Assembly: GCA_021851785.1 (NCBI GenBank) | Contig: JAJZBV010000003.1 | Span: 86,375-150,374 of the forward strand | Direction: 5' to 3' | Length of the DNA: 64,000 bases | DNA from: Pseudomonadota bacterium | Lineage (GTDB): Bacteria; Pseudomonadota; Alphaproteobacteria; Acetobacterales; Acetobacteraceae | Shown here: positions 24,123 to 32,577 of the stretch, in pieces | Numbering within the stretch: the stretch's first letter is position 1 | How the letters are laid out: each line of letters begins with the position of its first letter | The notes under the pieces: model-generated | Told to the model about the DNA's origin: nothing | Database searches by the model: none | What the model saw: only the letters and a program-made list of their open reading frames with translations | Position numbers and translations under genes: made by a program

Positions 24123-25096
24123 TGCGGGCAGTGCGCTGCGTCGCGTGGGGCGGGCCGGAGACGCTCCGGCTCGAGGACATCCCCGAGCCCAAGCCGGGGC
24201 CGGGCGAGGTGCGGCTTCGTGTCCACGCCGCCGGGGTCAATTTTCCCGACTATCTGATCATCCAGCGCAAATACCAGATGCGGCCGGAACTCCCCTTCAC
24301 CCCCGGCGCCGAGGTCTCGGGCACCGTGGTCGAGGTCGGCCCCGGCGTCACCCGGCTGCGACCCGGCGATCGTGTCGCCGCCTTCGTCAGCCTGGGCGGG
24401 TTTGCCGAGCAGGCGATCGCCCGCGAGGGGGCCTGTTTCCCGCTCCCCGAAAGCGTCGATGATGCCGTCGGCGCGGCTTTTCTGCTCACCTACGGCACCA
24501 CCTGGCACGCGCTCGCCGACCGCGCGGCGCTCAAACCCGGCGAGCGGCTGCTGGTGCTGGGGGCGGCCGGCGGCGTCGGTCTCGCCGCGTGCGATATCGG
24601 CCGGCATCTCGGTGCCGAGGTCATCGCCGCCGCGTCGTCGGCCGAGAAACTGGCGCTCTGCCAGGAATACGGCGCCAGCGCGACGATCGATTACACGCGC
24701 GAGGATTTGCGCGCCGGCATCGCGCGGGCGACCGGCGGCGCCGGTGCCGATGTGATCTATGACCCGGTCGGCGGCGATCTCGCCGAACCGGCGTTCCGTT
24801 CCATCGCCTGGCGCGGGCGCTATCTGGTGATCGGTTTCGCCGCCGGCACGATTCCGGCGCTGCCGCTCAATCTTCCGTTACTGAAGGGCGCAGCCCTGGT
24901 CGGTGTGTTCTGGGGCGACCATATGCGCCGCGAGCCCGATCTCTATGCCGAGGAAACCGCTTCCCTGCTTGCCGCGATCGCCGCGGGAAAGCTCAAGCCG
25001 CTGGTTTCCCACCGCTATCGGCTGGAGGAGGCGGCCGCGGCGCTGACCGACATGGCCGGGCGCAAGGTGCGCGGCAAGATCGTCATCGTGCCCTGA
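24122..25096 (+). CDS. Zinc-independent NADPH:quinone oxidoreductase family protein
   Basis: 324 residues of the medium-chain dehydrogenase/reductase family without the structural-zinc cysteines. VHAAGVNFPDYLIIQRKYQ and PGAEVSGTVVEVG mark the GroES-like domain; LLVLGAAGGVGLAACDIGRHLGAEVIAAASS is the NADPH-binding Rossmann loop. Members reduce quinones or enones. It follows OsmC in the same operon, consistent with a role against oxidative or electrophile stress (inference). The stop codon is copied in frame by a 15-base tandem duplication. Confidence 0.9.
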   Translation: MRAVRCVAWGGPETLRLEDIPEPKPGPGEVRLRVHAAGVNFPDYLIIQRKYQMRPELPFTPGAEVSGTVVEVGPGVTRLRPGDRVAAFVSLGGFAEQAIAREGACFPLPESVDDAVGAAFLLTYGTTWHALADRAALKPGERLLVLGAAGGVGLAACDIGRHLGAEVIAAASSAEKLALCQEYGASATIDYTREDLRAGIARATGGAGADVIYDPVGGDLAEPAFRSIAWRGRYLVIGFAAGTIPALPLNLPLLKGAALVGVFWGDHMRREPDLYAEETASLLAAIAAGKLKPLVSHRYRLEEAAAALTDMAGRKVRGKIVIVP

Positions 25097-25120
25097 GGCG
25101 GCGGGCCCTGAGGCGGCGGG
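25091..25120 (+). repeat. 15-base tandem duplication copying the quinone-oxidoreductase stop codon
   Basis: CCCTGAGGCGGCGGG occurs twice in a row (25091-25105, 25106-25120). The first TGA (25094-25096) ends the gene; the second (25109-25111) is in the same frame. Confidence 0.9.
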
Positions 25121-25188
25121 AGGCGATGCGGCGCGACGACGGCGTTGAAGGCTTGCCAAAGCCCGGCCCCGGCGTCACATCCCTGGTT

Positions 25189-26040
25189 ATGATTCGCGCC
25201 CTCCTGGTTTCGTTCCTCGGCCTCACCACCACCGCCACCCTGCTCGTCCGCGCCGCTCCGGCCGCCGCCCAGGCCGCGGCTGAGGCCGTGGGCGAGAGCG
25301 CGGTCGATGCCGATTATGCCTTCTATACCGCCGGGCTGAACACCGGCACTCTCGGCACCAGCGTCGATCTCGGCCCGGATGGCTATCGGGTGAAATTCGC
25401 CTTCCAGACCGCCGGTCTGTTCAGCGCCTTCGTGCATGGCCAGAACGAGAGCCTCGCCGAAGGGCGCTGGGAGGGAGCGGACGCGGTGCCCGAGCGCTAC
25501 GTCTCGACCGGGCTCTGGAGCGGCGAGAAATGGCAGACCCTGATCAGCTACGCCGATCAGGAGCCGTTCGTGCGCACCCTGACCCCGCCGCGTGAGCCGG
25601 ATCGCGACGCGGTGACGCCCGAAGAGGCGCGCCAGAGCATCGATTCGCTGAGCGCCATGGCGCTGCTCGTCCATCGCGTGCAGCAGAACGGCCGCTGCGA
25701 TGGCACCGCGAGCCTCTATGACGGGCGCCGCCTGATGCGCCTCACCGCGCGCACCGTCGGCACCGAACTGGTGCCGCGATCGTCCCGCTCCCCCTATTAT
25801 GGCAATGCCGAGCGCTGTGACTTCGAGGGCCTCCTGATCGGCGGCATCGAACACGACAAGGAGGAAGCCAGCACGCGGCGTCCGAAACGTGGCAGCGCCT
25901 GGTTCGCGGTGGCCGCGCCGGGGATGCCGCCGTTGCCGATCCGGATGGATTTCGAGACCATCTGGTTTGGCACCGCCTCGATGTATCTGACCAATCTCCG
26001 CCCCCGCAAGGCGGCGCTCGCGGCCGGCGCGGCGCACTGA
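25189..26040 (+). CDS. DUF3108 domain-containing exported protein
   Basis: 283 residues. An N-terminal signal peptide (MIRALLVSFLGLTTTATLLV, likely cut after AAPAAAQA) sends it to the periplasm. The rest resembles DUF3108 proteins: ADYAFYTAGLNTGTLGTSVDL, a beta-rich body with ISYADQEPFVRTLTPPREPDR, then the DSLSAMALLVHRVQQNGRCDGTASLYDGRRLMRL block, and an end with MPPLPIRMDFETIWFGTASMYL. The function of the family is unknown. The start at 25189 was preferred to an upstream ATG at 25126 because it begins directly with the signal peptide. It lies 92 bases after the quinone oxidoreductase. Confidence 0.82.
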   Translation: MIRALLVSFLGLTTTATLLVRAAPAAAQAAAEAVGESAVDADYAFYTAGLNTGTLGTSVDLGPDGYRVKFAFQTAGLFSAFVHGQNESLAEGRWEGADAVPERYVSTGLWSGEKWQTLISYADQEPFVRTLTPPREPDRDAVTPEEARQSIDSLSAMALLVHRVQQNGRCDGTASLYDGRRLMRLTARTVGTELVPRSSRSPYYGNAERCDFEGLLIGGIEHDKEEASTRRPKRGSAWFAVAAPGMPPLPIRMDFETIWFGTASMYLTNLRPRKAALAAGAAH

Positions 26041-26147
26041 GCCCGAGCGGCGCCGGGGTGGCTGGTCAAGCCGCTTGAAAAGCGCGATACTGCCGCCAAA
26101 ATCCCCCCCTGAGAGGGCATTCCGCCCGCAAGGAGAACGAACCGACC

Positions 26148-26924
26148 ATGGCCTTCAGTCCCAATTACCGGACCTATTCCGGCGCAACGGGCGCGGCCGC
26201 CAGTACGGCCGTCCTGGATGCGGGCCTCCGCGCTTATATGTTGCGCGTCTATAACTGGATGGCGTCCGGTCTTCTGCTGACCGGCATCGTCGCCTACGGG
26301 ATCGCCAATACCAGCCTGCTCGATCTCTTCTACCCGGTCGCGATGACCGCCTACGGGCCGCATCGGGTGGCGTCCGGCCTGGCCATTCTCTCGATGTTCG
26401 CGCCGCTGGCGTTCGTCCTGGTGCTCAGCTTCGGCGTCAACCGGCTGTCCAAAACCGCGGCACAGACGCTGTACTGGCTGTTCTGCGTCGCCATGGGGGC
26501 GAGCCTCACCAATATTTTCCTGCAATACACCGGGCAATCGGTGACGCGGGTGTTCTTCATCACCGCCGCCACCTTCGCCTTCATGAGCCTCTGGGGCTAC
26601 ACCACGCGGAGCGATCTCTCCCGCATGGGGAGCTTCCTGTTCATGGGGCTGATCGGTGTCGTCATCGCCAGTCTCGTGAACATGTTCGTTCGCAGCTCGG
26701 CGCTGCAATTCGCGCTCAGCGTCATCGGTGTCCTGGTGTTCACCGGCCTGATCGCCTATGACACCCAGCGCATCAAGGCGAGCTATGTGCAATTCGCCTA
26801 TGCCGACAGCCCGGATGCCGCCGCCAAGCGCAGCGTCTATGACGCGCTCCAGCTTTTCCTCAACTTCATCAACCTGTTCATTCTTCTGCTGCAATTGACC
26901 GGGGTGCGCAGCAACAACAACTGA
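26148..26924 (+). CDS. Bax inhibitor-1/YccA family membrane protein
   Basis: 258 residues with seven predicted membrane segments and a soluble N-terminus. The family opening RAYMLRVYNWMASGLLLTGIVAYG and the closing YDTQRIKASYVQ...ALQLFLNFINLFILLLQL are both present, with the conserved Asp pair region (AYDTQ) in the last segments. Such proteins are inner-membrane channels or leaks and interact with FtsH in E. coli. AAGGAG stands ahead of the ATG. It is followed by a strong terminator, so the transcript is probably monocistronic. Confidence 0.92.
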   Translation: MAFSPNYRTYSGATGAAASTAVLDAGLRAYMLRVYNWMASGLLLTGIVAYGIANTSLLDLFYPVAMTAYGPHRVASGLAILSMFAPLAFVLVLSFGVNRLSKTAAQTLYWLFCVAMGASLTNIFLQYTGQSVTRVFFITAATFAFMSLWGYTTRSDLSRMGSFLFMGLIGVVIASLVNMFVRSSALQFALSVIGVLVFTGLIAYDTQRIKASYVQFAYADSPDAAAKRSVYDALQLFLNFINLFILLLQLTGVRSNNN

Positions 26925-26956
26925 GCGTCGCCACGCGCGCGATAAAACGGCAAGAG

Positions 26957-26991
26957 CCTCCCGGACACGCCGTGCCCGGGAGGTTTTTTTT
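26957..26991 (+). terminator. Rho-independent terminator after the Bax inhibitor-1 gene
   Basis: An 8-bp perfect stem CCTCCCGG/CCGGGAGG (26957-26964 and 26976-26983) with an 11-base loop is followed by eight T residues. It is 32 bases after the stop codon. Confidence 0.93.
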
Positions 26992-27044
26992 GGTCTTCGC
27001 GCCTCGCCGGCGGGCGTCGGGAATTCTGCCCGCCGGGGGGTCTC

Positions 27045-27314
27045 TCAGACCGATTTCTTCAAGGTCGGCGAGGCTTTGAAGCGCACGGTCTTGCCGGCCT
27101 TCACCTTGATCTGCTCGCCGGTGCGCGGGTTGAGACCCTTGCGCGCCTTGGTCTTGCGGACGGTGAAGGTGCCGAAGCTCGGCAGCGTGAATTTGCCGTT
27201 CTTCTTCAGCTCCTGCACGATCGCCGCCATGAGGTCACCAGCGGCGCGGTTGGCGGCAACGCCCGTGAGTTCGGCGGAGTCCTGGATAACCTGGGCGATG
27301 AAAGCTTTGGACAT
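27045..27314 (-). CDS. HU family DNA-binding protein
   Basis: 89 residues, the normal HU length. MSKAFIAQVIQDSAELTG forms the dimerising helices, FTLPSFGTFTVRKTKARKGLNPRTGEQIKV is the beta-ribbon arm with the conserved Gly-Thr-Phe and Asn-Pro, and KAGKTVRFKASPTLKKSV ends the protein. It binds and bends DNA without strong sequence preference. AAGGAAT precedes the ATG at 27314. The frame continues 76 codons upstream but that part has no family similarity and was rejected. It is divergent from dinB across a 250-bp gap. Confidence 0.95.
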   Translation of the reverse strand: MSKAFIAQVIQDSAELTGVAANRAAGDLMAAIVQELKKNGKFTLPSFGTFTVRKTKARKGLNPRTGEQIKVKAGKTVRFKASPTLKKSV

Positions 27315-27430
27315 GAGTATTCCTTGCACATAGAGCCCGCCGGCCTGGCGCCGTTTCGCGGGCGGATGAACCGGCCCCCGCACCCGAATCACGCAAATAA
27401 CGGTGGCGCCGCAGTTTTTAGGTGAGGGCT

Positions 27431-27471
27431 GAAGATTTGACCAGCCTCTAAATCTTCTTTGTCGCATTATA
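27431..27471 (-). promoter_or_regulatory. Possible HU promoter -10 box and leader hairpin
   Basis: On the minus strand a perfect TATAAT (27466-27471) stands about 150 bases upstream of the HU start; no good -35 box is seen at 17 bases. Shortly downstream an 8-bp inverted repeat GAAGATTT/AAATCTTC (27431-27457, 11-base loop) would sit near the 5' end of the transcript. The gap 27315-27565 is AT-richer than the genome and no LexA-type GTTC-N7-GTTC box was found in it. Confidence 0.3.
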
Positions 27472-27565
27472 GAGGGTTGAGTGGCGCCGATGCGGCGCAG
27501 CATGGCACGATGTCCTTGATTTGTTCTTTTCGTCCCTGGCATCGGCGGCTAAACTCGCGCCCGGC

Positions 27566-28657
27566 ATGGCGCAGCGCACCGAACCGCCCCTCTCTCTTCG
27601 CCGCATCCTCCATATCGACATGGATGCGTTTTTCGCCTCTGTCGAGCAGCGCGACACCCCGGCGCTGCGCGGCAAGCCGATCGCGGTGGGCAGGGCGGGG
27701 GCGCGCGGCGTGGTCGCCGCGGCGAGCTATGAAGCGCGCCGCTTTGGCGTCCATTCGGCGATGCCGTCCCAGTTGGCGGCGCGCAAATGTCCCGAGCTGA
27801 TCTTCGTTGCGCCGCGATTCGAGGTCTACAAAGCGGTTTCGGCCGCGATCGCCGCGATTTTCGCCCGCTACACCCCGCTCATTCAGCCGCTCTCGCTCGA
27901 TGAAGCCTATCTCGACGTCACCGCGGAGATGGGCCGGCATGGTTCGGCGCGCGCGATCGCCGAGGCGATCCGGGCGGCGATCCGGGCCGAAACCGGGCTG
28001 ACCGCCTCGGCCGGCGTCTCCTACAACAAGTTCCTGGCGAAACTGGCCTCCGACCATCGCAAGCCGGACGGGCTTTTCGTCATCCCGCCGCGCCTCGGGC
28101 CGGATTTCGTCGCCGCCCTCGCGGTCGGGAAATTCCACGGCATCGGCCCGGTGACGGCGGCAAGGATGAACGCCCTCGGGATCATGACCGGCGCCGATCT
28201 CCGCCGCTGCGAACCCGGCTTTCTCACCGCCCATTTCGGCAAGGCGGGCGCGGTCTATTACCGCCTGGCGCGGGCCGAGGACGATCGCCCGGTGGAGGTC
28301 GCGCGGGTGCGGAAATCGATCGGCGCCGAGACCACGTTCGCCCAGGATCTGCACGCCTGGGAGGAAGTGGCGGCGCCGCTGGCGGCGCTCGCCGCCAAGG
28401 TCGCTGAGGTGGCGGCGCGCCATCGCCTCGCCGGGCGAACCGCGACGGTGAAGGTGAAATACGCCGATTTCCGGCAGATCACCCGCGCCCGCAGCCTGCC
28501 CGAAGCGATCGCCGAGGCCGGCATGATCACCGCGACCGGGCGGGACTTGCTGCGTCCGCTGTTTCCGCCTCGGCTCGGGATCCGCCTCCTCGGGGTTGCG
28601 CTGTCGCAGCTCGAGGACGAGGGCGCGGGACGACAGCTTGCCCTCGCCCTCGGCTGA
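27566..28657 (+). CDS. dinB: DNA polymerase IV (Y-family) DinB
   Basis: 363 residues. RILHIDMDAFFASVEQRDTP carries the first metal-binding Asp, LSLDEAYLDVT the catalytic Asp-Glu pair, and SAGVSYNKFLAKLASDHRKPDG the Y-family lysine region. HGIGPVTAARMNALGI is the helix-hairpin-helix, and the C-terminal part is the little-finger domain. It performs translesion synthesis. The C-terminus lacks an obvious beta-clamp pentapeptide in the last residues. The ATG at 27566 gives the family N-terminus; 15 extra upstream codons were rejected. Confidence 0.95.
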   Translation: MAQRTEPPLSLRRILHIDMDAFFASVEQRDTPALRGKPIAVGRAGARGVVAAASYEARRFGVHSAMPSQLAARKCPELIFVAPRFEVYKAVSAAIAAIFARYTPLIQPLSLDEAYLDVTAEMGRHGSARAIAEAIRAAIRAETGLTASAGVSYNKFLAKLASDHRKPDGLFVIPPRLGPDFVAALAVGKFHGIGPVTAARMNALGIMTGADLRRCEPGFLTAHFGKAGAVYYRLARAEDDRPVEVARVRKSIGAETTFAQDLHAWEEVAAPLAALAAKVAEVAARHRLAGRTATVKVKYADFRQITRARSLPEAIAEAGMITATGRDLLRPLFPPRLGIRLLGVALSQLEDEGAGRQLALALG

Positions 28658-28752
28658 CGGCGGCACAGCCGGGCGCTTTTCCCGCCGCCGCCGTCATGCC
28701 ACAGTTTCCCCCGGCGCCCGCCCGGATGACGCGGGCAGTGGGGAGGCAAAGC

Positions 28753-29358
28753 ATGATGCGCGAGATCGATTATTTCCTGTCGCTGAATTCGCCATGGACG
28801 CATCTCGGGGCGGCGCGGTTCGCCGCGCTCGCGGCCCGCCATCATGCCCGCGTGCGGATTTTTCCGGTCGATTTCGGGGTGATTTTCGCGGCAACCGGCG
28901 GCTTGCCGCTGCCCCGGCGCTCGCCCCAGCGCCAGGCCTATCGGCTACAGGAACTGGCCCGCTGGCGCGATCATCTCGGCCTCCCGATCCATATCAGGCC
29001 GCGCTATTTCCCGGCCAACGAGACCCTCGCCGCGCAGGCCGTCATCGCGCTCCGCGAGAGCGGGGAGGATGAGAAGGCGCTGGCGCTCGCCCATCGCGTC
29101 TTGCAAGCCTTGTGGGAGGAGGCGCGCGATACCGCCGATCCCGCGGTGCTCGCCGAATTGGCCGGCGAGGTCGGCGCCGATGGCGATGCCTTGATCGCGC
29201 GCGCCGAGGATCCGCGCTGGGCGGAGCAACGGGCGCGCGATACCGAGGCGGCCATTGCCCGTGGCGTGTTCGGCGCGCCGTCCTATGTCCTCGGCGAGGA
29301 GATTTTCTGGGGCCAGGATCGGCTCGATTTCCTCGCCCGGCGCCTGGATGCGGGCTGA
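28753..29358 (+). CDS. 2-hydroxychromene-2-carboxylate isomerase/DsbA-like thioredoxin-fold protein
   Basis: 201 residues. The N-terminus EIDYFLSLNSPWTHLGAARFAAL matches HCCA isomerases (kappa-class GST fold), where the Ser in SLNSPW is the glutathione-contacting residue and no CxxC is present. The C-terminus GVFGAPSYVLGEEIFWGQDRLDFLARRL is the conserved cis-Pro end (GAPSYV, FWGQDR). It probably carries out a glutathione-dependent isomerisation in aromatic breakdown; the substrate is unknown. GGGAGG lies before the first of two adjacent ATGs. The next gene starts 4 bases after the stop. Confidence 0.9.
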   Translation: MMREIDYFLSLNSPWTHLGAARFAALAARHHARVRIFPVDFGVIFAATGGLPLPRRSPQRQAYRLQELARWRDHLGLPIHIRPRYFPANETLAAQAVIALRESGEDEKALALAHRVLQALWEEARDTADPAVLAELAGEVGADGDALIARAEDPRWAEQRARDTEAAIARGVFGAPSYVLGEEIFWGQDRLDFLARRLDAG

Positions 29359-29362
29359 GCCG

Positions 29363-30493
29363 ATGGTGCCCGCGCGCGCCGACCCGCCGCCGCTCGCGCG
29401 CGCGGTTTTGCCAGACGGCATCGGCGCCCGCTTCGTCGATAACGGCAATGGTCTCCGGATGCATCTCCTGGAGGCCGGCGCCGGCACCGGTCGTCCGCTG
29501 CTTTTGCTGCTGCACGGGTTTCCCGAACTCGCCTATTCCTGGCGCAAGATCATGCCGCCGCTGGCATCCGCCGGCTATCACGTGGTCGCGCCGGATCAGC
29601 GCGGCTATGGCCGCACCACCGGCGGGGAGGGCGCTGATGGCGGCGATCCCGCCGATTTCCGGATGTTGCGTCTGGTGCGCGACGTCATCGGGCTTTTGCC
29701 GGCGCTCGGCCAGCGCGCGGCGGCGGCGGTGATCGGCCATGATTTCGGCGCCCCGGTCGCCGCCTGGTGCGCGCTGTTGCGCCCCGATCTGTTCCCCGCC
29801 CTGGTCCTGATGAGCGCGCCCTTCGCCGGCCCGCCGACGCTCGCCACCACCCCGGGGATGGCGGCCCTCGATGCCGCCCTCGCCGCCCTCGTGCCGCCGC
29901 GCAAGCATTACCAGTGGTATTATTCCAGCCCGGCGGCGGCGGCCGAGATGGAAGCGCCCGCCGAGGGGATGGCGGCGTTCCTGCGCGCCTATTATCACAT
30001 GAAAAGCGCCGATTGGCCGGGCAACCGGCCGGCTCGGCTCGCCTCCTCCGAGGCCGCGGAGCTGGCCAGGATGCCGCGCTATTACATCATGGACCGCGGC
30101 GCCAGCATGCCCGCGACGGTCGCCGCCGCGCGGCCCTCGCCGGCCGAGATCGCCGCCTGCCGCTGGCTTCCCGAGCACGAACTCGCGGTCTATGCCGGCG
30201 AATTCGCCCGCACCGGGTTCCAGGGCGGGCTGCACTGGTATCGCTGTGCGACCGCCGGCATCGGGCGCGAGGAGATGCAGATTTTCGCCGGCCGCGCGAT
30301 CACGGTGAAAACCCTGTTCATCGCCGGCGCCGCCGATTGGGGGGTCTATCAGGCGCCGGGCGGCTTCGAGCGCATGCAAACCATCGCCTGCGCCGATTTT
30401 CGCGGCGCGCATCTGATCGCAGGCGCAGGACACTGGGTGCAGCAGGAACAGCCGGACGCGGTGGTTGCGCGCCTGCGGGATTTTCTTGGCTAA
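29363..30493 (+). CDS. Alpha/beta hydrolase, epoxide hydrolase-like
   Basis: 376 residues. LLLLHGFPELAYSWRKIMPPLASAGYHVVAPDQRGYGRT contains the HGFPE oxyanion motif and the epoxide-hydrolase opening. VIGHDFGAPVAAWCALLRPD carries the nucleophilic Asp (GHDFG), and GAGHWVQQEQPDAV the catalytic His. An Asp nucleophile makes an epoxide hydrolase or haloacid-type dehalogenase likely. A second in-frame ATG at 29348 overlaps the upstream isomerase and is an alternative start. Adjacent HCCA isomerase suggests both act on aromatic or epoxide compounds. The stop codon is repeated in frame by an 18-base tandem copy. Confidence 0.9.
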   Translation: MVPARADPPPLARAVLPDGIGARFVDNGNGLRMHLLEAGAGTGRPLLLLLHGFPELAYSWRKIMPPLASAGYHVVAPDQRGYGRTTGGEGADGGDPADFRMLRLVRDVIGLLPALGQRAAAAVIGHDFGAPVAAWCALLRPDLFPALVLMSAPFAGPPTLATTPGMAALDAALAALVPPRKHYQWYYSSPAAAAEMEAPAEGMAAFLRAYYHMKSADWPGNRPARLASSEAAELARMPRYYIMDRGASMPATVAAARPSPAEIAACRWLPEHELAVYAGEFARTGFQGGLHWYRCATAGIGREEMQIFAGRAITVKTLFIAGAADWGVYQAPGGFERMQTIACADFRGAHLIAGAGHWVQQEQPDAVVARLRDFLG

Positions 30494-30535
30494 GCGACAA
30501 GCCGGGGCTAAGCGACAAGCCGGGGCTGAGCGATC
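30491..30535 (+). repeat. 18-base tandem repeat copying the hydrolase stop codon
   Basis: TAAGCGACAAGCCGGGGC occurs twice (30491-30508, 30509-30526), then a decayed third copy begins TGAGCGA. The period is a multiple of three, so three in-frame stops follow each other at 30491, 30509 and 30527. Confidence 0.88.
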
Positions 30536-30545
30536 CGCGCGGCGT

Positions 30546-31322
30546 TCAATAGCCAAATGTCGTGATGAAATCGCCGAGCGTCTCGGTCAACGCGGCGCTC
30601 TCGGGGGCGGAAAGGCGCTCTTTCCATTTGCCGATCATGCCATCGCCGATATGATTGCGGTGGATATGCGTCACGCGGTCGAAGAGATCGGCGGGGTTGC
30701 CGTCCAGCCGCCCGGGCGGGAGATGGGCGACATCGGCGGCGAATTTCCGCACCGAGGCGGTCTGGTAGCCGGCGAAAATCGCCGCCTTGATCTCGTCGCG
30801 CAGGGTGACGCCGAGCCGGGCGGCGATGGCATCGAGGGTTTCGGGTCTGGTGAAGAAATCGTCCTCGTAACGCAAGACCGGATGACCGGCGGCGGCGAAG
30901 AACAGGATGCGGCGCGCGCTTTGCACCACACGGGACGCGGCTTTCTCGAAATCCTGTCCGAAGCGCTGCATCAGCGAGACCACGGCATCGCGCGGGTCGC
31001 GCACGCTGAGCAAAAGCAAGGGCTGCGCGAGATGCACGAAGCCCGCGAGCGAGGCATCGCCGACATGCATCTTGACGACGACGAAACGGCCCGGGATCGC
31101 CCCGTCCTGGAGAATGAGCGTGATCGCGTCGGCGTAATAGGCGCAGACCCGCTCGGCGCCGTGGGCGGCGTTCAGGGTTTCGCGGACGACATTGAATAGC
31201 CAGGTCGAGGCGCTGCCATAGAGCCCGAGCGTGACCACGAGGCGCGGGGCGGGAACCTGTCTGTCGCTTGGCCTATCCGTCGAAATCCGCGCCAAAGCCG
31301 CCACGCTTGCCTCAATCCCCAC
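30546..31322 (-). CDS. Sulfotransferase-like protein
   Basis: 258 residues. LGLYGSASTWLFNVVRETL resembles the 5'-phosphosulfate loop of PAPS-dependent sulfotransferases, and LSVRDPRDAVVSLMQRFG the 3'-phosphate-binding RDPRD...S motif. Late in the protein, RVTHIHRNHIGDGMIGKWKERLS matches the family C-terminus (RxGxxGxWK-like). It could transfer sulfate to a lipid, saccharide or protein; the acceptor is unknown. The start is a GTG at 31322 with no clear ribosome-binding site, so the N-terminus is uncertain. It stands alone between a convergent hydrolase and the acyl-CoA dehydrogenase gene upstream. Confidence 0.75.
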   Translation of the reverse strand: MGIEASVAALARISTDRPSDRQVPAPRLVVTLGLYGSASTWLFNVVRETLNAAHGAERVCAYYADAITLILQDGAIPGRFVVVKMHVGDASLAGFVHLAQPLLLLSVRDPRDAVVSLMQRFGQDFEKAASRVVQSARRILFFAAAGHPVLRYEDDFFTRPETLDAIAARLGVTLRDEIKAAIFAGYQTASVRKFAADVAHLPPGRLDGNPADLFDRVTHIHRNHIGDGMIGKWKERLSAPESAALTETLGDFITTFGY

Positions 31323-31440
31323 GTCTGCGCATCCCCATTCCCATTCCTGCCTTTATCCAACGCAACGCCGCGATCCTGCGCGCGGAGGGTTAATATCGGC
31401 TTGCGATCCGGCGCGCGCGCCGCGGTATCGGCGGCGCCCT

Positions 31441-32577
31441 TCAGCCCTCCGCGAGGGCGCGGCCGATGACGAGGCGCTGGATGTCGTTGGTGCCCTCATA
31501 GATCTTGGTCACGCGCACATCGCGATAGAGGCGCTCGACCTCGGATTCGGCCATATAGCCGGCGCCACCGAAGGTCTGGATCGCGTCCGAGCAGACGCGC
31601 TCGGCGGTTTCGGAGGCGAACAGCTTCGCCATCGACGCTTCCTGCGCGCAAGAGAGGCCGGCGCTTTTGCGGGCGGCGGCGTGCAGGACGAGCTGCTCCG
31701 CGGCACCGAGCGCCGCCAGCATGTCGGCGAGCCGGAACGCGACCGCCTGGTGCTCGATGATGCGCTTGCCGAACGCGACCCGCGTCTTCGCATAGGCGCG
31801 CGCACAGGCGAAGGCGGCGCGGGCGATGCCGCAGGCCTGGGCGGCGATGCCGATCCGCCCGCTCTCGAGGTTGGCGAGCGCGATCCGATACCCCTCGCCC
31901 GGCGCGCCGAGCAGCGCGTTTTCCGGGATTTCGACGTCCTCCAGCGCGATCTCGCAGGTATCGGAGGCATGCTGGCCCATTTTGCGCTCCCGCCGCGCGA
32001 CCCGCCAGCCGGGGGTCGCGGTCGGCACCAGAAAGGCGCTGATGCCGTGCTTGCCGGCCTCCGGCGCCGTCACCGCGAAGACGAGCGCGATCGCCGCGGT
32101 CGCGCCGCTGGTGATGTATTGCTTGCGTCCCGAGAGCACCCAGCCGCCATCTTTGCGGCGCGCCCGCGTCTTGATGGCGGCGGCGTCGGAGCCGCTTTCG
32201 GGCTCGGTCAGGCAGAAGCAGGAGAGCATCTCCCCGCGCGCCATCGGCCCGAGCCAGCGCGCCCGCTGGGCCTCGGTCCCGTAGTGCAAAACCGGCAGGC
32301 AGCCGACGGAATTATGCCCGCTCATCACCGTCGCCACCGCGCCATGGCCGGCGGCGATCTCCATCAGCGCGAGCGCATACGAAACGTGATCGGCGCCGGC
32401 GCCGCCCGCTTCCGCCGGCACGACCATGCCCATCAGGCCGAGCGTGCCCATGGCGCGGATCACCGCCGGCGGGATCGCGCCCGCCGCTTCCCGCGCCGCC
32501 GCGTGCGGCGCGAGTTCGCGTTGCGCGAAGGCGCGCGCGGTATCGCGGATCAGGGTCTGCTCCTCGTTCAGGATCAC
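31441..32577 (-). CDS. Acyl-CoA dehydrogenase
   Basis: 378 residues, the classic tetrameric flavoprotein size. CFCLTEPESGSDAAAIKTRA is the FAD/substrate-binding strand, GWVLSGRKQYITSGATA follows, and the C-terminal DAIQTFGGAGYMAESEVERLYRDVRVTKIYEGTNDIQRLVIGR carries the catalytic Glu region (YEGTNDIQ). It oxidises an acyl-CoA to the 2-enoyl-CoA with electron transfer flavoprotein as acceptor. The start overlaps the stop of the acyl-CoA ligase by four bases, so the two form an acid-activation and oxidation pair. Confidence 0.94.
   Translation of the reverse strand: MILNEEQTLIRDTARAFAQRELAPHAAAREAAGAIPPAVIRAMGTLGLMGMVVPAEAGGAGADHVSYALALMEIAAGHGAVATVMSGHNSVGCLPVLHYGTEAQRARWLGPMARGEMLSCFCLTEPESGSDAAAIKTRARRKDGGWVLSGRKQYITSGATAAIALVFAVTAPEAGKHGISAFLVPTATPGWRVARRERKMGQHASDTCEIALEDVEIPENALLGAPGEGYRIALANLESGRIGIAAQACGIARAAFACARAYAKTRVAFGKRIIEHQAVAFRLADMLAALGAAEQLVLHAAARKSAGLSCAQEASMAKLFASETAERVCSDAIQTFGGAGYMAESEVERLYRDVRVTKIYEGTNDIQRLVIGRALAEG

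Noticed and set aside
27315-27565. LexA box upstream of dinB
   Set aside because: A GTTC is present near 27523 but no second GTTC lies 7 bases further, so the alphaproteobacterial pattern is not met.
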